From contig NZ_BMMH01000008.1 of the NCBI RefSeq assembly GCF_014645735.1, forward strand, positions 209,115 through 273,114: 64,000 nucleotides of DNA, in the 5' to 3' direction. The notes beneath the pieces were generated by a model, which did not search any database, was not told the DNA's origin, and saw only the letters and a program-made list of their open reading frames with translations. Both the position numbers and the translations under genes were made by a program. Positions 50,686 through 59,154 of the stretch are shown piece after piece. The stretch comes from Nocardia jinanensis (GTDB lineage: Bacteria > Actinomycetota > Actinomycetes > Mycobacteriales > Mycobacteriaceae). The stretch's first letter is position 1. The number at the start of each line of letters is the position of its first letter.

Positions 50686-51489
50686 TCAACCGATATCGGG
50701 GTGTTCGATATCCGGCTCGAGCGAAGACCGCTGCGAGCTGAGGAAGAACTGCCGCGGGCAGTCCGTGGCGAGGGGCCCACCGCGCAGGGCCGAATCGATC
50801 AGGTCCTGGAAGGCCGCGTCCTGCGGTTCGTCGCGGTGGCTGACCTGGCGACCCGGACAGAATCGCTGAACACTCGCGTTGACGGCCCCCGGCAGGTGTG
50901 AACGTTCGGGCCCCTCGTTCTCCGAGTAGAGGTGGTACGCCGGGATACCGGGCGGCAGTACCGGTGGTGTGTTCAGCTGCTGCAGGAAATCCGAGTCCGG
51001 TGCGATATCACGGCATCCGGGGAAGAGGGGCGCGCAGAGAAATCCCAGCGGTTGACCGTCGTTCGGGGTACCGAGATCGAGATAGGTGCCCACCGAATCG
51101 AGGCCGCCGAGGAATTTCACATAGTGCCGCTGCGCAAGCCCACCCATCGAATGCCCGACCAGGTCCACTCGCCGGGCTCCGGTGGTCCGCCGGATATCGG
51201 CGACCTTGTCGGCGATCACCGTCGCCGATTCGGCTATTCCCGCAGTCCCCGAGGACCCGGCGGGTACTCCCGGCAGAACCATGGAGTAGGCGTTGTACCC
51301 GCGATCGGCCAAGTCCGACCGCAGGTTCTCCAGAATGCCCCGGTCGGCGTCGAAACCACCGATGACCAGAACGGGATTCAGAGGTGCGGGGTCGGCCCCG
51401 GCGAAGTCGTCCGGCAACGCCGCCACGGCGCAGCCCAGCGATACGACCACGACAGCGAATCGAGCGAGCACCGCGAGCACAGTTTTCAT
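50686..51489 (-). CDS. secreted triacylglycerol lipase-like esterase
   Basis: A 267-residue protein with a signal peptide (residues 1 to about 33, ending AGADPA). The lipase elbow is VGHSMGGLAQRHYVKFLGG, with LDLGTPNDGQPLG downstream, as in LipA-type actinobacterial lipases. Cys pairs (FLCAPLFPGC, RFCPG, TDCPR) could form disulfides after export. The C-terminal 60 residues are atypical. It probably hydrolyses extracellular glycerides or sterol esters. Confidence 0.8.
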   Translation of the reverse strand: MKTVLAVLARFAVVVVSLGCAVAALPDDFAGADPAPLNPVLVIGGFDADRGILENLRSDLADRGYNAYSMVLPGVPAGSSGTAGIAESATVIADKVADIRRTTGARRVDLVGHSMGGLAQRHYVKFLGGLDSVGTYLDLGTPNDGQPLGFLCAPLFPGCRDIAPDSDFLQQLNTPPVLPPGIPAYHLYSENEGPERSHLPGAVNASVQRFCPGRQVSHRDEPQDAAFQDLIDSALRGGPLATDCPRQFFLSSQRSSLEPDIEHPDIG

Positions 51490-51693
51490 CGACCTGCTTT
51501 CCGGAGGCTGAGCGACCGCTGCCCCGTCACCCCGGACCGCGAACAGCGTCGACCGACGGCCAGGATGCTAGCGCGGTGAACACACGGCTCCAGGTAGGCG
51601 CGACGGGATCACCCCGCGGGTGATCGAAGACCATCCTGCGGGCGCCCATCGCGACCTTTCCTCCCACACGCCCCGAACACCCGCCACCGGCGA

Positions 51694-51729
51694 CTCGGTG
51701 GATCGTTCCCGATGAAGCGATCCACCGAG
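51694..51729 (-). terminator. inverted repeat after the MerR gene
   Basis: CTCGGTGGATCG and CGATCCACCGAG form a 12-bp perfect stem with a 12-nt loop, downstream of the MerR stop. It lies inside the vapC fragment, so it is either a fortuitous terminator or a repeat left by the recombination. Confidence 0.55.
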
Positions 51730-51820
51730 CCGGCCGACCGGTCGCCGCGGCGACCGTCTCGAAGTCACGGTCGTAGTGGAGCATCGTGAGCCGGTTCGCT
51801 TCCGCCGCCGCGATGAGATT
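51701..51820 (-). pseudogene. VapC/PIN-domain toxin, C-terminal fragment
   Basis: A reading frame of about 40 residues, NLIAAAEANRLTMLHYDRDF then ETVAAATGRPARWIASSGTI, matches the C-terminal end of VapC toxins (compare LHYDGDYDMIA in the toxin at 39771). No upstream PIN core or antitoxin is present. The fragment overlaps, in another frame, the last 18 codons of the MerR gene. Confidence 0.65.
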
Positions 51821-52742
51821 CCCGCAGCGCCACGGCGAACCAGCCGAATACCGGCCCCAGATCCGCCGGCGCGGGCCAGTCGTTGACGGTGGAGACCAAC
51901 TGCCAGTACCGCGCCACCCGGGGATCGTCGGCCACCTCCAGCCGCTCCAGGATCCACGACCGCAGCGCGCTGTCGTCCGGCCTGCCGAAAGTCTCGGCAT
52001 ATCGCGTACTCAGCCGGTCGAGGATCGGGCGAGCCGCCGCAGCGCCCGGGTCGATTCCGGCCGCCAGCGCCCGGGTCACCTCGTCGCGCACCGCCTCCGT
52101 CAGATCGTGGTGCAGTCCGGTGTCGTCGCCGGCGGCCCTTTCCCTCGCCTGATATTCGGCCATCCGGCGAACCGCGGCGCGGAAGGTCTCGTCCCGCACC
52201 AACTCCACCAGGTCCATCCATGCCGTCACCTGTTCGGTGGTGGGGTCGGCGGGCAGGTCCGGCATGCTCGATCGCAGCAGCTCCACGACAGCCGGGTTCG
52301 CATCGACCGCGCCGAAGGTCTCGTCGACGAAATCGTGGACGAGACGGTGACGTTCGGATTCGGACAGGTTGATCAGTTCGTTCATCAGTTCCATCTCCTC
52401 AGGGTTCGATTCCCGTTCGGCCACCGCTCGCAGCACCGCACGCCGGAGCCGCAGAGTGCGGATCTGCACGTCCAAGGCATCGGCGTGCGCGGCCGCCACC
52501 TCCCTCAGGGAGACCTCCCGGGCCAGGATCGCGCGCACCGTCGCGAGGTCGATATCGAGCGCGCGCAGCGTGCGGACCAGTTCCAGACGGGCCATCGCGT
52601 GCGTGTCGTAGAGGCGGTAACCGGCGGGGCTGTGCTCGGTCGGCGGGACGATGCCCGTATCGGAGTAGAACCGGATCGTCTTGACCGAGAGTCCGGTCCG
52701 TTCGGCCAGGGCTCCGATCGTGCAGAGCGTCGCGTCGTCCAT
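51765..52742 (-). CDS. MerR-family regulator with long C-terminal domain
   Basis: A 325-residue regulator. The winged helix is TIGALAERTGLSVKTIRFYSDTG with YRLYDTHAMARLELVRTLR. A coiled dimerisation helix follows, then about 200 residues of helical ligand domain (YQARERAAGDDTGLHHDL, DRLSTRYAETFGR). ATG 52742 is the natural start. The last 18 residues (SHRGGGSEPAHDAPLRP) come from a reading frame through the vapC fragment, so the original C-terminus was replaced. The upstream target gene at 52797 is truncated. Confidence 0.8.
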   Translation of the reverse strand: MDDATLCTIGALAERTGLSVKTIRFYSDTGIVPPTEHSPAGYRLYDTHAMARLELVRTLRALDIDLATVRAILAREVSLREVAAAHADALDVQIRTLRLRRAVLRAVAERESNPEEMELMNELINLSESERHRLVHDFVDETFGAVDANPAVVELLRSSMPDLPADPTTEQVTAWMDLVELVRDETFRAAVRRMAEYQARERAAGDDTGLHHDLTEAVRDEVTRALAAGIDPGAAAARPILDRLSTRYAETFGRPDDSALRSWILERLEVADDPRVARYWQLVSTVNDWPAPADLGPVFGWFAVALRESHRGGGSEPAHDAPLRP

Positions 52743-52796
52743 GGCACCAGCCTGCTGTCTCCCCCGGGTGGAGACACAAGATATTTGTCGTCCGGT

Positions 52797-53390
52797 TCGC
52801 ACCACCGCACTGCGTCGCGCCGCTACCTGGACGACGACTTCTTCCGACCGATCCTGGCGCGCGCCGCCGAACTGCGGGTCCCGATCTATCTGCATCCCAC
52901 ACCGCCCCCACCTGCGGTGATCGAGGCGTCCTATCTCGGCAACTATCCGCCCGAGGTGGCGCAGGCCTTCGCGACCAGCGGGTGGGGATGGCATATCGAG
53001 ACCGCCACCCACGTCCTGCGTATCGTGCTGAGCGGGGTGTTCGACCGCTTCCCCGATCTGCAACTGGTGGTCGGCCATATGGGAGAGGGACTGTCGTTCA
53101 TGATGCCCAGGTTCGAACAGGTCATGTCCCGGGTGGTGCAGCTGCAGCGGCCGGTCGGCGAATACTTCCGCACCAATCTCCACTACACCTTCGCCGCCTT
53201 CAACTGGACTCCCACCTTCCTGAACCTGCTGCTCCAGGTGGGTGTGGAACGGATCCTGTTCGCCACCGATCACCCCTACGGGTCGATGGAGACAGCCCGT
53301 GCGTTTTTGGACCGGCTCCCGGTCGCCCCCGCCGACCGGGAACGGATCGCGCAGCACAACGCCGAACGGCTGCTCGGGCTGGGAACATGA
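52797..53390 (+). pseudogene. amidohydrolase family (COG2159), N-terminal half missing
   Basis: About 195 residues of an amidohydrolase of the gamma-resorcylate decarboxylase/ACMSD type: RRYLDDDFFRPILARAAELRVPIYLHPT, GWHIETATHVLRIVLSGVFDRFP, LVVGHMGEGL and ILFATDHPYGS with the metal-binding Asp. The N-terminal HxH metal motif and about 140 residues are absent, and no start codon with a ribosome binding site exists. It is abruptly joined to the MerR promoter side. It ends overlapping the TetR start (ATGA). Confidence 0.7.
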
Positions 53391-53968
53391 CCGGGCTACG
53401 CGAGCGCAAGAAGCAGCGCACCCGGCTGGCGATCCAGGAACAGGCACTGGCGTTGTTCGGCCGCGACGGCTACGAGAACACGACGATCAAACAGATCGCG
53501 GCGGCCGCGGAGGTCTCCGAGCGGACTTTCTTCCGGTACTTCCCCACCAAGGAAGATGTGGTGACCTGGGATGGGCTGGACCTGTCGTTCGCCGTCCGGT
53601 TCCGCGCGCAACCCGCCACCGACAGCACCTTCGACGCCGTGCGGGCGACGCTGCTGGAGACCTTCACCGACCTCTCCCCCACCGAACAGCGCCGCCTGCG
53701 GGAACGCGTGGTGCTGATGACATCCGTGCCACCGCTGCGGGCCCTGCTGCTGGACCAGCTGGTCGGCACCGGGCACGCGATCGCACGATTGGTGGCCGAC
53801 CGTATCGGCGCGGAGCCCGGCGACCCCGGGGTCCGCGCCCTGGTCGGCGCGGTCGTGGGGGCCGCCTTCGCGGCGGTTCTCGCGGTGCCGGAGCATCCGG
53901 ATACCGATTTCGCCACATTGCTCGACGAAACCCTCGAGCACCTGTCCGTGATGCCAACCGTCGAATAG
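53387..53968 (+). CDS. TetR-family regulator
   Basis: A 193-residue TetR protein: RTRLAIQEQALALFGRDGYENTTIKQIAAAAEVSERTFFRYFPTKEDVV. The C-terminal domain resembles AcrR/mycofactocin-type regulators with TetR_C terminal helices. Its ATG overlaps the stop of the truncated amidohydrolase, so it may have lost its original promoter, or it is expressed by read-through. Target unknown. Confidence 0.83.
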   Translation: MTGLRERKKQRTRLAIQEQALALFGRDGYENTTIKQIAAAAEVSERTFFRYFPTKEDVVTWDGLDLSFAVRFRAQPATDSTFDAVRATLLETFTDLSPTEQRRLRERVVLMTSVPPLRALLLDQLVGTGHAIARLVADRIGAEPGDPGVRALVGAVVGAAFAAVLAVPEHPDTDFATLLDETLEHLSVMPTVE

Positions 53969-54012
53969 CGAGCGACCCGTGTGGTCGTTACCCGGCTCGG
54001 TAATCTCGTCCG

Positions 54013-54393
54013 GTGACCGACCGCAGCGCAGACCACGAATCGGGATCGCTCGCGCTGGCCCGCCCGTTCCTCGACCGGATCGTCGATCTCACCTTCGACC
54101 GCCCCTATGGAAGCCGGCACCCACGGTGCGGGTACCGCTACCCGGTCAACTACGGTTTCGTTCCCGGCACGCGCGCGCCCGACGGCGAGGAGTTGGACGC
54201 CTACTATCTCGGTCCGCGTTAACCGTTGGCGTTCGCCCGAGGCAGGTATATCGCGATCGTCCACCGGTTGTACGACGATGACGACAAACTGGTCGTCGTA
54301 CCGGCGGAGAGCCCGGATCTCGACGACGATGCCATCGCGACCGCGGTCGAATTCCAGGAGAACCCGGGGGAATACATCATCGTGCGGCACTGA
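54013..54393 (+). pseudogene. inorganic-pyrophosphatase-like gene with in-frame stop
   Basis: One continuous frame of 127 codons broken by a single TAA at 54220. Before it: FDRPYGSRHPRCGYRYPVNYG, FVPGTRAPDGEELDAYYLG. After it: RYIAIVHRLYDDDDKLVVVP and EFQENPGEYIIVRH. The two halves line up as the family I-type pyrophosphatase-like proteins do (PVNYGxVPGT, DGEELDAYxLG, DDDDKLVVVP). Either a true nonsense mutation or a sequencing error; no frameshift is needed to join the halves. Confidence 0.7.
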
Positions 54394-54425
54394 ACGGCCC
54401 GTATGCCCGACCACATTCGACCGCC

Positions 54426-54542
54426 ACCGGTGTGTCCGCCACGCAGCTGATCGCGCTGGATGCCGATATCGTGTGCGTCGGTCACGGCGACGTGCTCACC
54501 GGTGACCCGTTGCGTGCCCGGCGGGCCGGATCGCCGCGCTGA
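54426..54542 (+). pseudogene. MBL-fold hydrolase, C-terminal fragment
   Basis: TGVSATQLIALDADIVCVGH and GDVLTGDPLRARRAGS then a stop resemble the last strand and GHGDxLTGD motif of metallo-beta-lactamase-fold hydrolases. Only about 38 residues remain and no metal-site HxHxDH motif is upstream. Confidence 0.45.
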
Positions 54543-54580
54543 CGGCGACCGCGTACCGAAGTGCTGCGGATCGCTCCCCG

Positions 54581-55792
54581 TCAGAGCGGGCGGTGGAATC
54601 CCGGTGAAGCGACGGCCAGTCGTAATCTGGCGTCGTCGCGATGGGACAGGGTGAGTTCGTACCAGTCCGGCGTACGAGCCCGCGCGGAGATACCGTCTAT
54701 GCCGGTGGAGGTGGTCACCTCCCAACCCAGTTGCTCCCAGATCCGCAGGATCAGCGGCAGATATGCCTGCGGGCGGTCCGGGGGTGGTGGGTCGAGGAAG
54801 TAACGGATCTCGAGCCGATCCACCCGGTAGATATTGCCCGCGTCGTCGTCGAACGGTAGTACGGTCTCGCCGTTCAGGCCGTCCTGGGGGCTGATACTCA
54901 GCTGACCTTCCACTGCTTCGAGCAATGCCGCGACGAGACCGGCGATGCGCACGCGGGCGCTCTCCTCGGTGAGTTCGCGGTTCCAGAAGACCGCCCGCGC
55001 CGCGCGCACCGTCGAGCGGGCCGCGATCCGTTGCCGGAGTTCCTCCGGGGTCGGCGGTGTCTCGGCGGCCGGGGGCTCCGGGGGACGATCGCGCGCCAAC
55101 TCGAAACCGCGACCCATCAGATCGTCGAAGGTGCGGCCGAAGTCCATGGGCCGCTCCATATCACCGCCGAATTCCCAGCCGACGGTCTCGTCCGGCAGAT
55201 CGGCGGAGACGAAGTAGTTGGTACCGCCCAGGCCCTTGGCTATCAGCATCGCCCGATCGCCCGGAATACGCTCGTCGGTATCCCAGTTGCGCACCGATTC
55301 GACCATGGCGAGCTCGGTATAGGTCCGCATATCGCGGGGACGGGTGGGGCCGAAGGAGATACCGTCGAGATCGGTGAACCCGGCATGCACCATGCTGAGA
55401 AAAACCCGCAGCGACTCCGGCAACGCATCCCAGCAGGGCGGCACATCGGTCCCGAAGGTCGCCGGATCCCAGCCGACCCGGAACTCGTGTGGTTGGAAGG
55501 GTTTGCGGAGCGCGTAGAGCAGCACCCAGTCGCCGCGTAACAAACAGACGCGGACATCGTCGAGACATTCGGCGAGCACGGCACCGAACCGCGGCACCAG
55601 CTCGAACAGGTCGAGGTTCCACAGCGCCACCGCGGCCGCACTGCGGACGCGGGCATCGCAGGCGCCCGCGATCTCCGCCCACTGCGCGGGGACATGAGCG
55701 GCGGCCGAACTCCCCGGTTCGACGAGCAGCGCTGAGCCGGACCCGTATTCCGCTACGACCCGCGCGAAGTCCACAGTGTCCACGGCATGCAT
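54581..55792 (-). CDS. uncharacterised two-domain protein, possible SUKH-like
   Basis: A 403-residue soluble protein with no signal peptide. Residues about 1-210 contain RVCLLRGDWVLLYALRKPF, DMRTYTELAMVESVRNWD and GGTNYFVSADLPDETVGWEFG, a pattern reminiscent of SUKH/SMI1-type or related folds but not a firm match. A Pro-rich linker leads to a C-terminal domain (QDGLNGETVLPFDDDAGNIY, LRIWEQLGWEVTTSTGIDGI) of about 110 residues. Members of such families include immunity proteins; nothing nearby looks like a toxin. Start ATG 55792. Confidence 0.5.
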   Translation of the reverse strand: MHAVDTVDFARVVAEYGSGSALLVEPGSSAAAHVPAQWAEIAGACDARVRSAAAVALWNLDLFELVPRFGAVLAECLDDVRVCLLRGDWVLLYALRKPFQPHEFRVGWDPATFGTDVPPCWDALPESLRVFLSMVHAGFTDLDGISFGPTRPRDMRTYTELAMVESVRNWDTDERIPGDRAMLIAKGLGGTNYFVSADLPDETVGWEFGGDMERPMDFGRTFDDLMGRGFELARDRPPEPPAAETPPTPEELRQRIAARSTVRAARAVFWNRELTEESARVRIAGLVAALLEAVEGQLSISPQDGLNGETVLPFDDDAGNIYRVDRLEIRYFLDPPPPDRPQAYLPLILRIWEQLGWEVTTSTGIDGISARARTPDWYELTLSHRDDARLRLAVASPGFHRPL

Positions 55793-55892
55793 TGAACAGC
55801 ACACGTCCGACAGATACCCGTGACTTCCCGGTATTCCCCGCTCGACATGCCACGATGTGGTTACCAGACCCGGGAACAGGGAGGTGGCGGCA

Positions 55893-56573
55893 TTGCCCGA
55901 ACAACCCGAGGACCGCACCGGCGATCGGCTGGGCAGCAGGCGGCCCACCAGCCACGAACGCAGCAGCGGCCGACCCTGGGACGCTTCTTATCAGGACGGG
56001 CCCGCCCCCTGGGACACCGGCCGTCCCCAGCCCGCCGTGGTGCGCACAGCGGCGGAGGGCGGTTTCACCGGCGCGGTGCTCGACGCGGGCTGCGGCACCG
56101 GCGAGAACGCCCTGCACATCGCCGCAGAGGGCCAGCGGGTTCTGGGGTTCGATATCGCCGCGACGGCCCTGGAAACCGCACGCGCGAAAGCGGCGGACCG
56201 GGGCATCGAGGCCGAGTTCGTCACCGCCGACGCATTCGAGCTGGCAGGACTCGACCGCACCTTCGACACAGTCCTGGATTGCGGGCTGTTCCACACCTTC
56301 GACCGGGACGAGCGAATGGCGTATGTCTCGAGCCTGGCCTCGGTGACCGAACCCGGCGCGGTCCTGTACGTGCTGTGCTTCAGCGACGAGGGCGCCGACC
56401 TCGGCCCGCACCCGGTGAGCCCGGAGGACCTGAACGACGCCTTCAGCCCTTCGGTGGGATGGAATATCGCCTCGGTCGAACCGGAACGGATCGAAACGAG
56501 ATTCCACGATCACGGAGCACCGGCCTGGTGGGCGAGGGTCGATCGGGTCCGGGCCGCGGACAACGCAACCTAG
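55893..56573 (+). CDS. SAM-dependent methyltransferase
   Basis: A class I methyltransferase of about 226 residues: motif I VLDAGCGTGENALHIAAEG, acidic residue in LGFDIAATALE, motif II VTADAFELAGL and TVLDCGLFHTFDRDER (motif III). The TTG at 55893 is favoured by GGAGG 8 nt upstream; GTG codons at 55857 or 55884 are in-frame alternatives. Related proteins methylate small molecules such as thiols or tellurite; substrate unknown. Confidence 0.8.
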   Translation: MPEQPEDRTGDRLGSRRPTSHERSSGRPWDASYQDGPAPWDTGRPQPAVVRTAAEGGFTGAVLDAGCGTGENALHIAAEGQRVLGFDIAATALETARAKAADRGIEAEFVTADAFELAGLDRTFDTVLDCGLFHTFDRDERMAYVSSLASVTEPGAVLYVLCFSDEGADLGPHPVSPEDLNDAFSPSVGWNIASVEPERIETRFHDHGAPAWWARVDRVRAADNAT

Positions 56574-56900
56574 CGGCGAATTGTCCTACCCGCCTCCCAC
56601 AGCGCGAGTGATTCCCACGAATACGAGGTCCTGCCCCGCTCGACCCCTCACCATCGCGGCCTCCACAACTGTCGTGTGCACCATTCGATTCTTGCGATTG
56701 ATCGCTGCTACCGCATCATCCACTTCCGCGAGTAGGGCCCATCGGTGTTGCAGTAGGCGAGTGCTACGTGTCGTCGGGCGGTGGGCGGATCCGCCGCCAC
56801 GGCGGCACGGGCCCGTGGGGTGGGCGCCCATGTCCTCGATCGCGGTGCGCACCCGCCGATGCTGTGACCGGTGGGTGCGTGAACCGCTACCTCGCGACTG
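56574..56900. other. intergenic region, no confident gene
   Basis: The minus strand has a short frame ending NRKNRMVHTTVVEAAMVRGR and another ending LAYCNTDGPYSRKWMMR. Both look slightly protein-like but lack starts and known matches, and could be remnants. No terminator or regulatory motif is obvious. Confidence 0.3.
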
Positions 56901-58487
56901 CTAACGCCCTTCGGATCCCTGGTCGGCGGCGAGGACCGGGATCCTGTCCGGCGCGCCGAACCAGCCGGACAGTGCCGCGCGCAATCCGGCCACCGCGCTG
57001 TCGGCCGGCTCGCCCACTGTCGCCGCCCAGGCGATATGCGCATCCGGGCGGATCAGGAGGGCGTCGGCCGGACGGTCATCGGTTGTGGCGGTGTGAATAT
57101 CGATGCGGTCCGCCCACTCCCGGGCAACCTCGCGCAGCTCCGGCCGGTCGGCTAGATCGAGCAGAACCGGCCGCGCGGTGTGCAGGAGATCGGCGACGGT
57201 GGTCGCGCCGTCGCCGGTGCGCAGCGCGAGGTCGGGGGCGAACGTGCCCGTCGACGGGTGCCGGTTCGGGTTGGGCAGGTCGTAACGGACGTCGGTGCCC
57301 GCGATGAAACCGGCCACCCGGCGGGCGGACTGTTCGTCGCCCAGCAGTTCCTGGACCACCTCCCGTAGTGCGTCGGCGGCCGGGTCGAGTCCGCGTCGCA
57401 ACGCCACTTGTGCGCGGGTCTGCCGGAGGGCGCGGTCACCCGCGTAGTGCCGTTCCTCGTGGTAGCTGTCGACCAGTCCGGCCGGGGCCCAACCATGCAC
57501 GTCGGCAGCCAGTTTCCAGGCGAGGTTCACCGCGTCGAGCAGGCCGGTGTTGAGTCCCGAGCCGGTGGCGGGCAGCAGATGGGCGGCGTCGCCCGCCACC
57601 AGGATCCGGCCGGCCCGATAGGTTTCGGCGTGCCGGTCCTTGAAGGTGAAGCGCGCCAACCGCAACGTTTCGCCCAGGGGGATCTCCGTGCCGAGTACCC
57701 GGCGGACGCTGTCCTGGAATTCGGCCGGGGTCATCGGCTCGTCGTCGGCGATATCGGTGGATTCGTCCTCGGTGGTCGAGAACATCAGCATGTCGGGAGT
57801 CGGCGACCCGAATCCGAACGCGCCGCGCTCGGTACGGGTGAAGCCGGTACTGATCCGGCCGATGCCAGGGACCTCGATATCGCCGTTGTCGAGGCGGGTC
57901 ACCGAATCGGGCACGGTGACCTGGCACAGACGGTTCACCTCGGGGTATGTGGTCCCGGTGAAAGCGATACCGGCCATCTCCCGGATCGGGCTGCGCCCAC
58001 CGTCACAGCCGACGAGGTAACGAGCGGTGATCCGGTACGGACCGTCCGGCCCGGACACTTCCGCCGTCACCGACGTATCGTCCTGACTCACCCCGACCAC
58101 CTCGTGCCCGCGGCGGATATCCGCGCCGAGTTCATCCACCCGCTCGGCGAGCAACTCCTCCAACCGCGTCTGCGGAAGCGGCAGCCCGCGCAACGGGGGG
58201 TCCACCATGCCGATGAGATCCACGTGCACACCACCGAAGGGATACCGCTGCGGCGGTTCGGGGGCGGTCACAGCCGCTTCGATCCGCTCCAGCAGCCCGC
58301 GGTAGTGCAGCAGTCGCAGGATCTGCCCGCCCAGGCCCTGGGCCTTCTGCGTGGTCCTGGGCTGTGGGTACTTCTCCAGGATCAGCGGCCGGACCCCCGC
58401 CAGACCGAGTTCGGCGGCCAGCATCAGACCGGTCGGCCCGGCGCCCACGATGATCACCTCGGTATCCACCGACGACGGCTCTCGCAC
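56901..58487 (-). CDS. FAD-dependent aromatic monooxygenase (PheA/TfdB family)
   Basis: A 528-residue flavoprotein hydroxylase: VIIVGAGPTGLMLAAELGLAGV (FAD), RYLVGCDGGRSPIREMAGI (DG motif) and GRILVAGDAAHLLPATGSGLNTGLLDAVNLAWKL (GD motif). The C-terminal thioredoxin-like domain is short. Homologues hydroxylate phenols, polyketides or rifamycins. GTG 58487 has AGGAG 6 nt upstream, which makes it better than the GTG at 58529. No regulator or pathway partner is adjacent. Confidence 0.82.
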   Translation of the reverse strand: MREPSSVDTEVIIVGAGPTGLMLAAELGLAGVRPLILEKYPQPRTTQKAQGLGGQILRLLHYRGLLERIEAAVTAPEPPQRYPFGGVHVDLIGMVDPPLRGLPLPQTRLEELLAERVDELGADIRRGHEVVGVSQDDTSVTAEVSGPDGPYRITARYLVGCDGGRSPIREMAGIAFTGTTYPEVNRLCQVTVPDSVTRLDNGDIEVPGIGRISTGFTRTERGAFGFGSPTPDMLMFSTTEDESTDIADDEPMTPAEFQDSVRRVLGTEIPLGETLRLARFTFKDRHAETYRAGRILVAGDAAHLLPATGSGLNTGLLDAVNLAWKLAADVHGWAPAGLVDSYHEERHYAGDRALRQTRAQVALRRGLDPAADALREVVQELLGDEQSARRVAGFIAGTDVRYDLPNPNRHPSTGTFAPDLALRTGDGATTVADLLHTARPVLLDLADRPELREVAREWADRIDIHTATTDDRPADALLIRPDAHIAWAATVGEPADSAVAGLRAALSGWFGAPDRIPVLAADQGSEGR

Positions 58488-58656
58488 CGATCGCTCCTGG
58501 TGTCGGTCCGTTGACGACTGCACTCGCACCTCGTAAACCCTCTCTGTCCCACGTCTGTGAGCTAGGCCAGCGAGTATGCGGTATCAACGGGGTCTTGCCG
58601 CAAGCCCCCGGGTGGGATATACCTTGAAAGGGGCGGGGGTCCGGTAGACGCGTATC

Positions 58657-59154
58657 TCACTGTTCGGCGCGAGTCGCCGGCTTCTCTTCTGCTTCCACCA
58701 CTGCCTGCGGCGGCGATGTCACGGGAGGCCGCCGACGCGCCGTGGTGATGCTGTAGGTGAGGATCGACGACAGCAGGATCACCAGCACCGGGGCGACCAC
58801 CGGCGCCCACACCAGTTCCACCGGGAGCAGCGCCGCCGCCCCCGCCGCCGCCGTCCACAGGACCGCGCCCACCACCGACGGGAGTGTGGTCGGCACGACC
58901 CCGCGCGGAGCCGTCACGGTCGCGATGTTCAGCAGATACGCCGTGGCCACCAGCCCCGCCGCGGCCGCCGACACCAGACCGGTGTCGAAGAGCGCAAGCA
59001 CACCGATCACCAGTAGTACTGCGCCGATCGCCGCCCAGCGCCACCACCAGCCCACCACCACCAGCACGATCGCGGCCGGAGCCGCCCACGGCTGGATCAG
59101 GGCGACCAGCAGCACCAGCAGCGTGCCGGACAGATGCGCGAGGAATTTGATCAC
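58657..59154 (-). CDS. membrane protein of the MoxR cluster (Rv3162c-like)
   Basis: A 165-residue protein with about five hydrophobic segments (LLVLLVALIQPWAAPAAIVLVVV, AAIGAVLLVIGVLALFDTGLV and so on) and a charged C-terminal tail. It starts overlapping the DUF58 gene stop (ATGA). Place and size match Rv3162c of the moxR3 cluster. Function unknown. Confidence 0.7.
   Translation of the reverse strand: MIKFLAHLSGTLLVLLVALIQPWAAPAAIVLVVVGWWWRWAAIGAVLLVIGVLALFDTGLVSAAAAGLVATAYLLNIATVTAPRGVVPTTLPSVVGAVLWTAAAGAAALLPVELVWAPVVAPVLVILLSSILTYSITTARRRPPVTSPPQAVVEAEEKPATRAEQ

Noticed and set aside
51786..52796. N-terminal part of the amidohydrolase frame through the MerR gene
   Set aside because: This part is antisense to a well-supported MerR gene and does not resemble an amidohydrolase.
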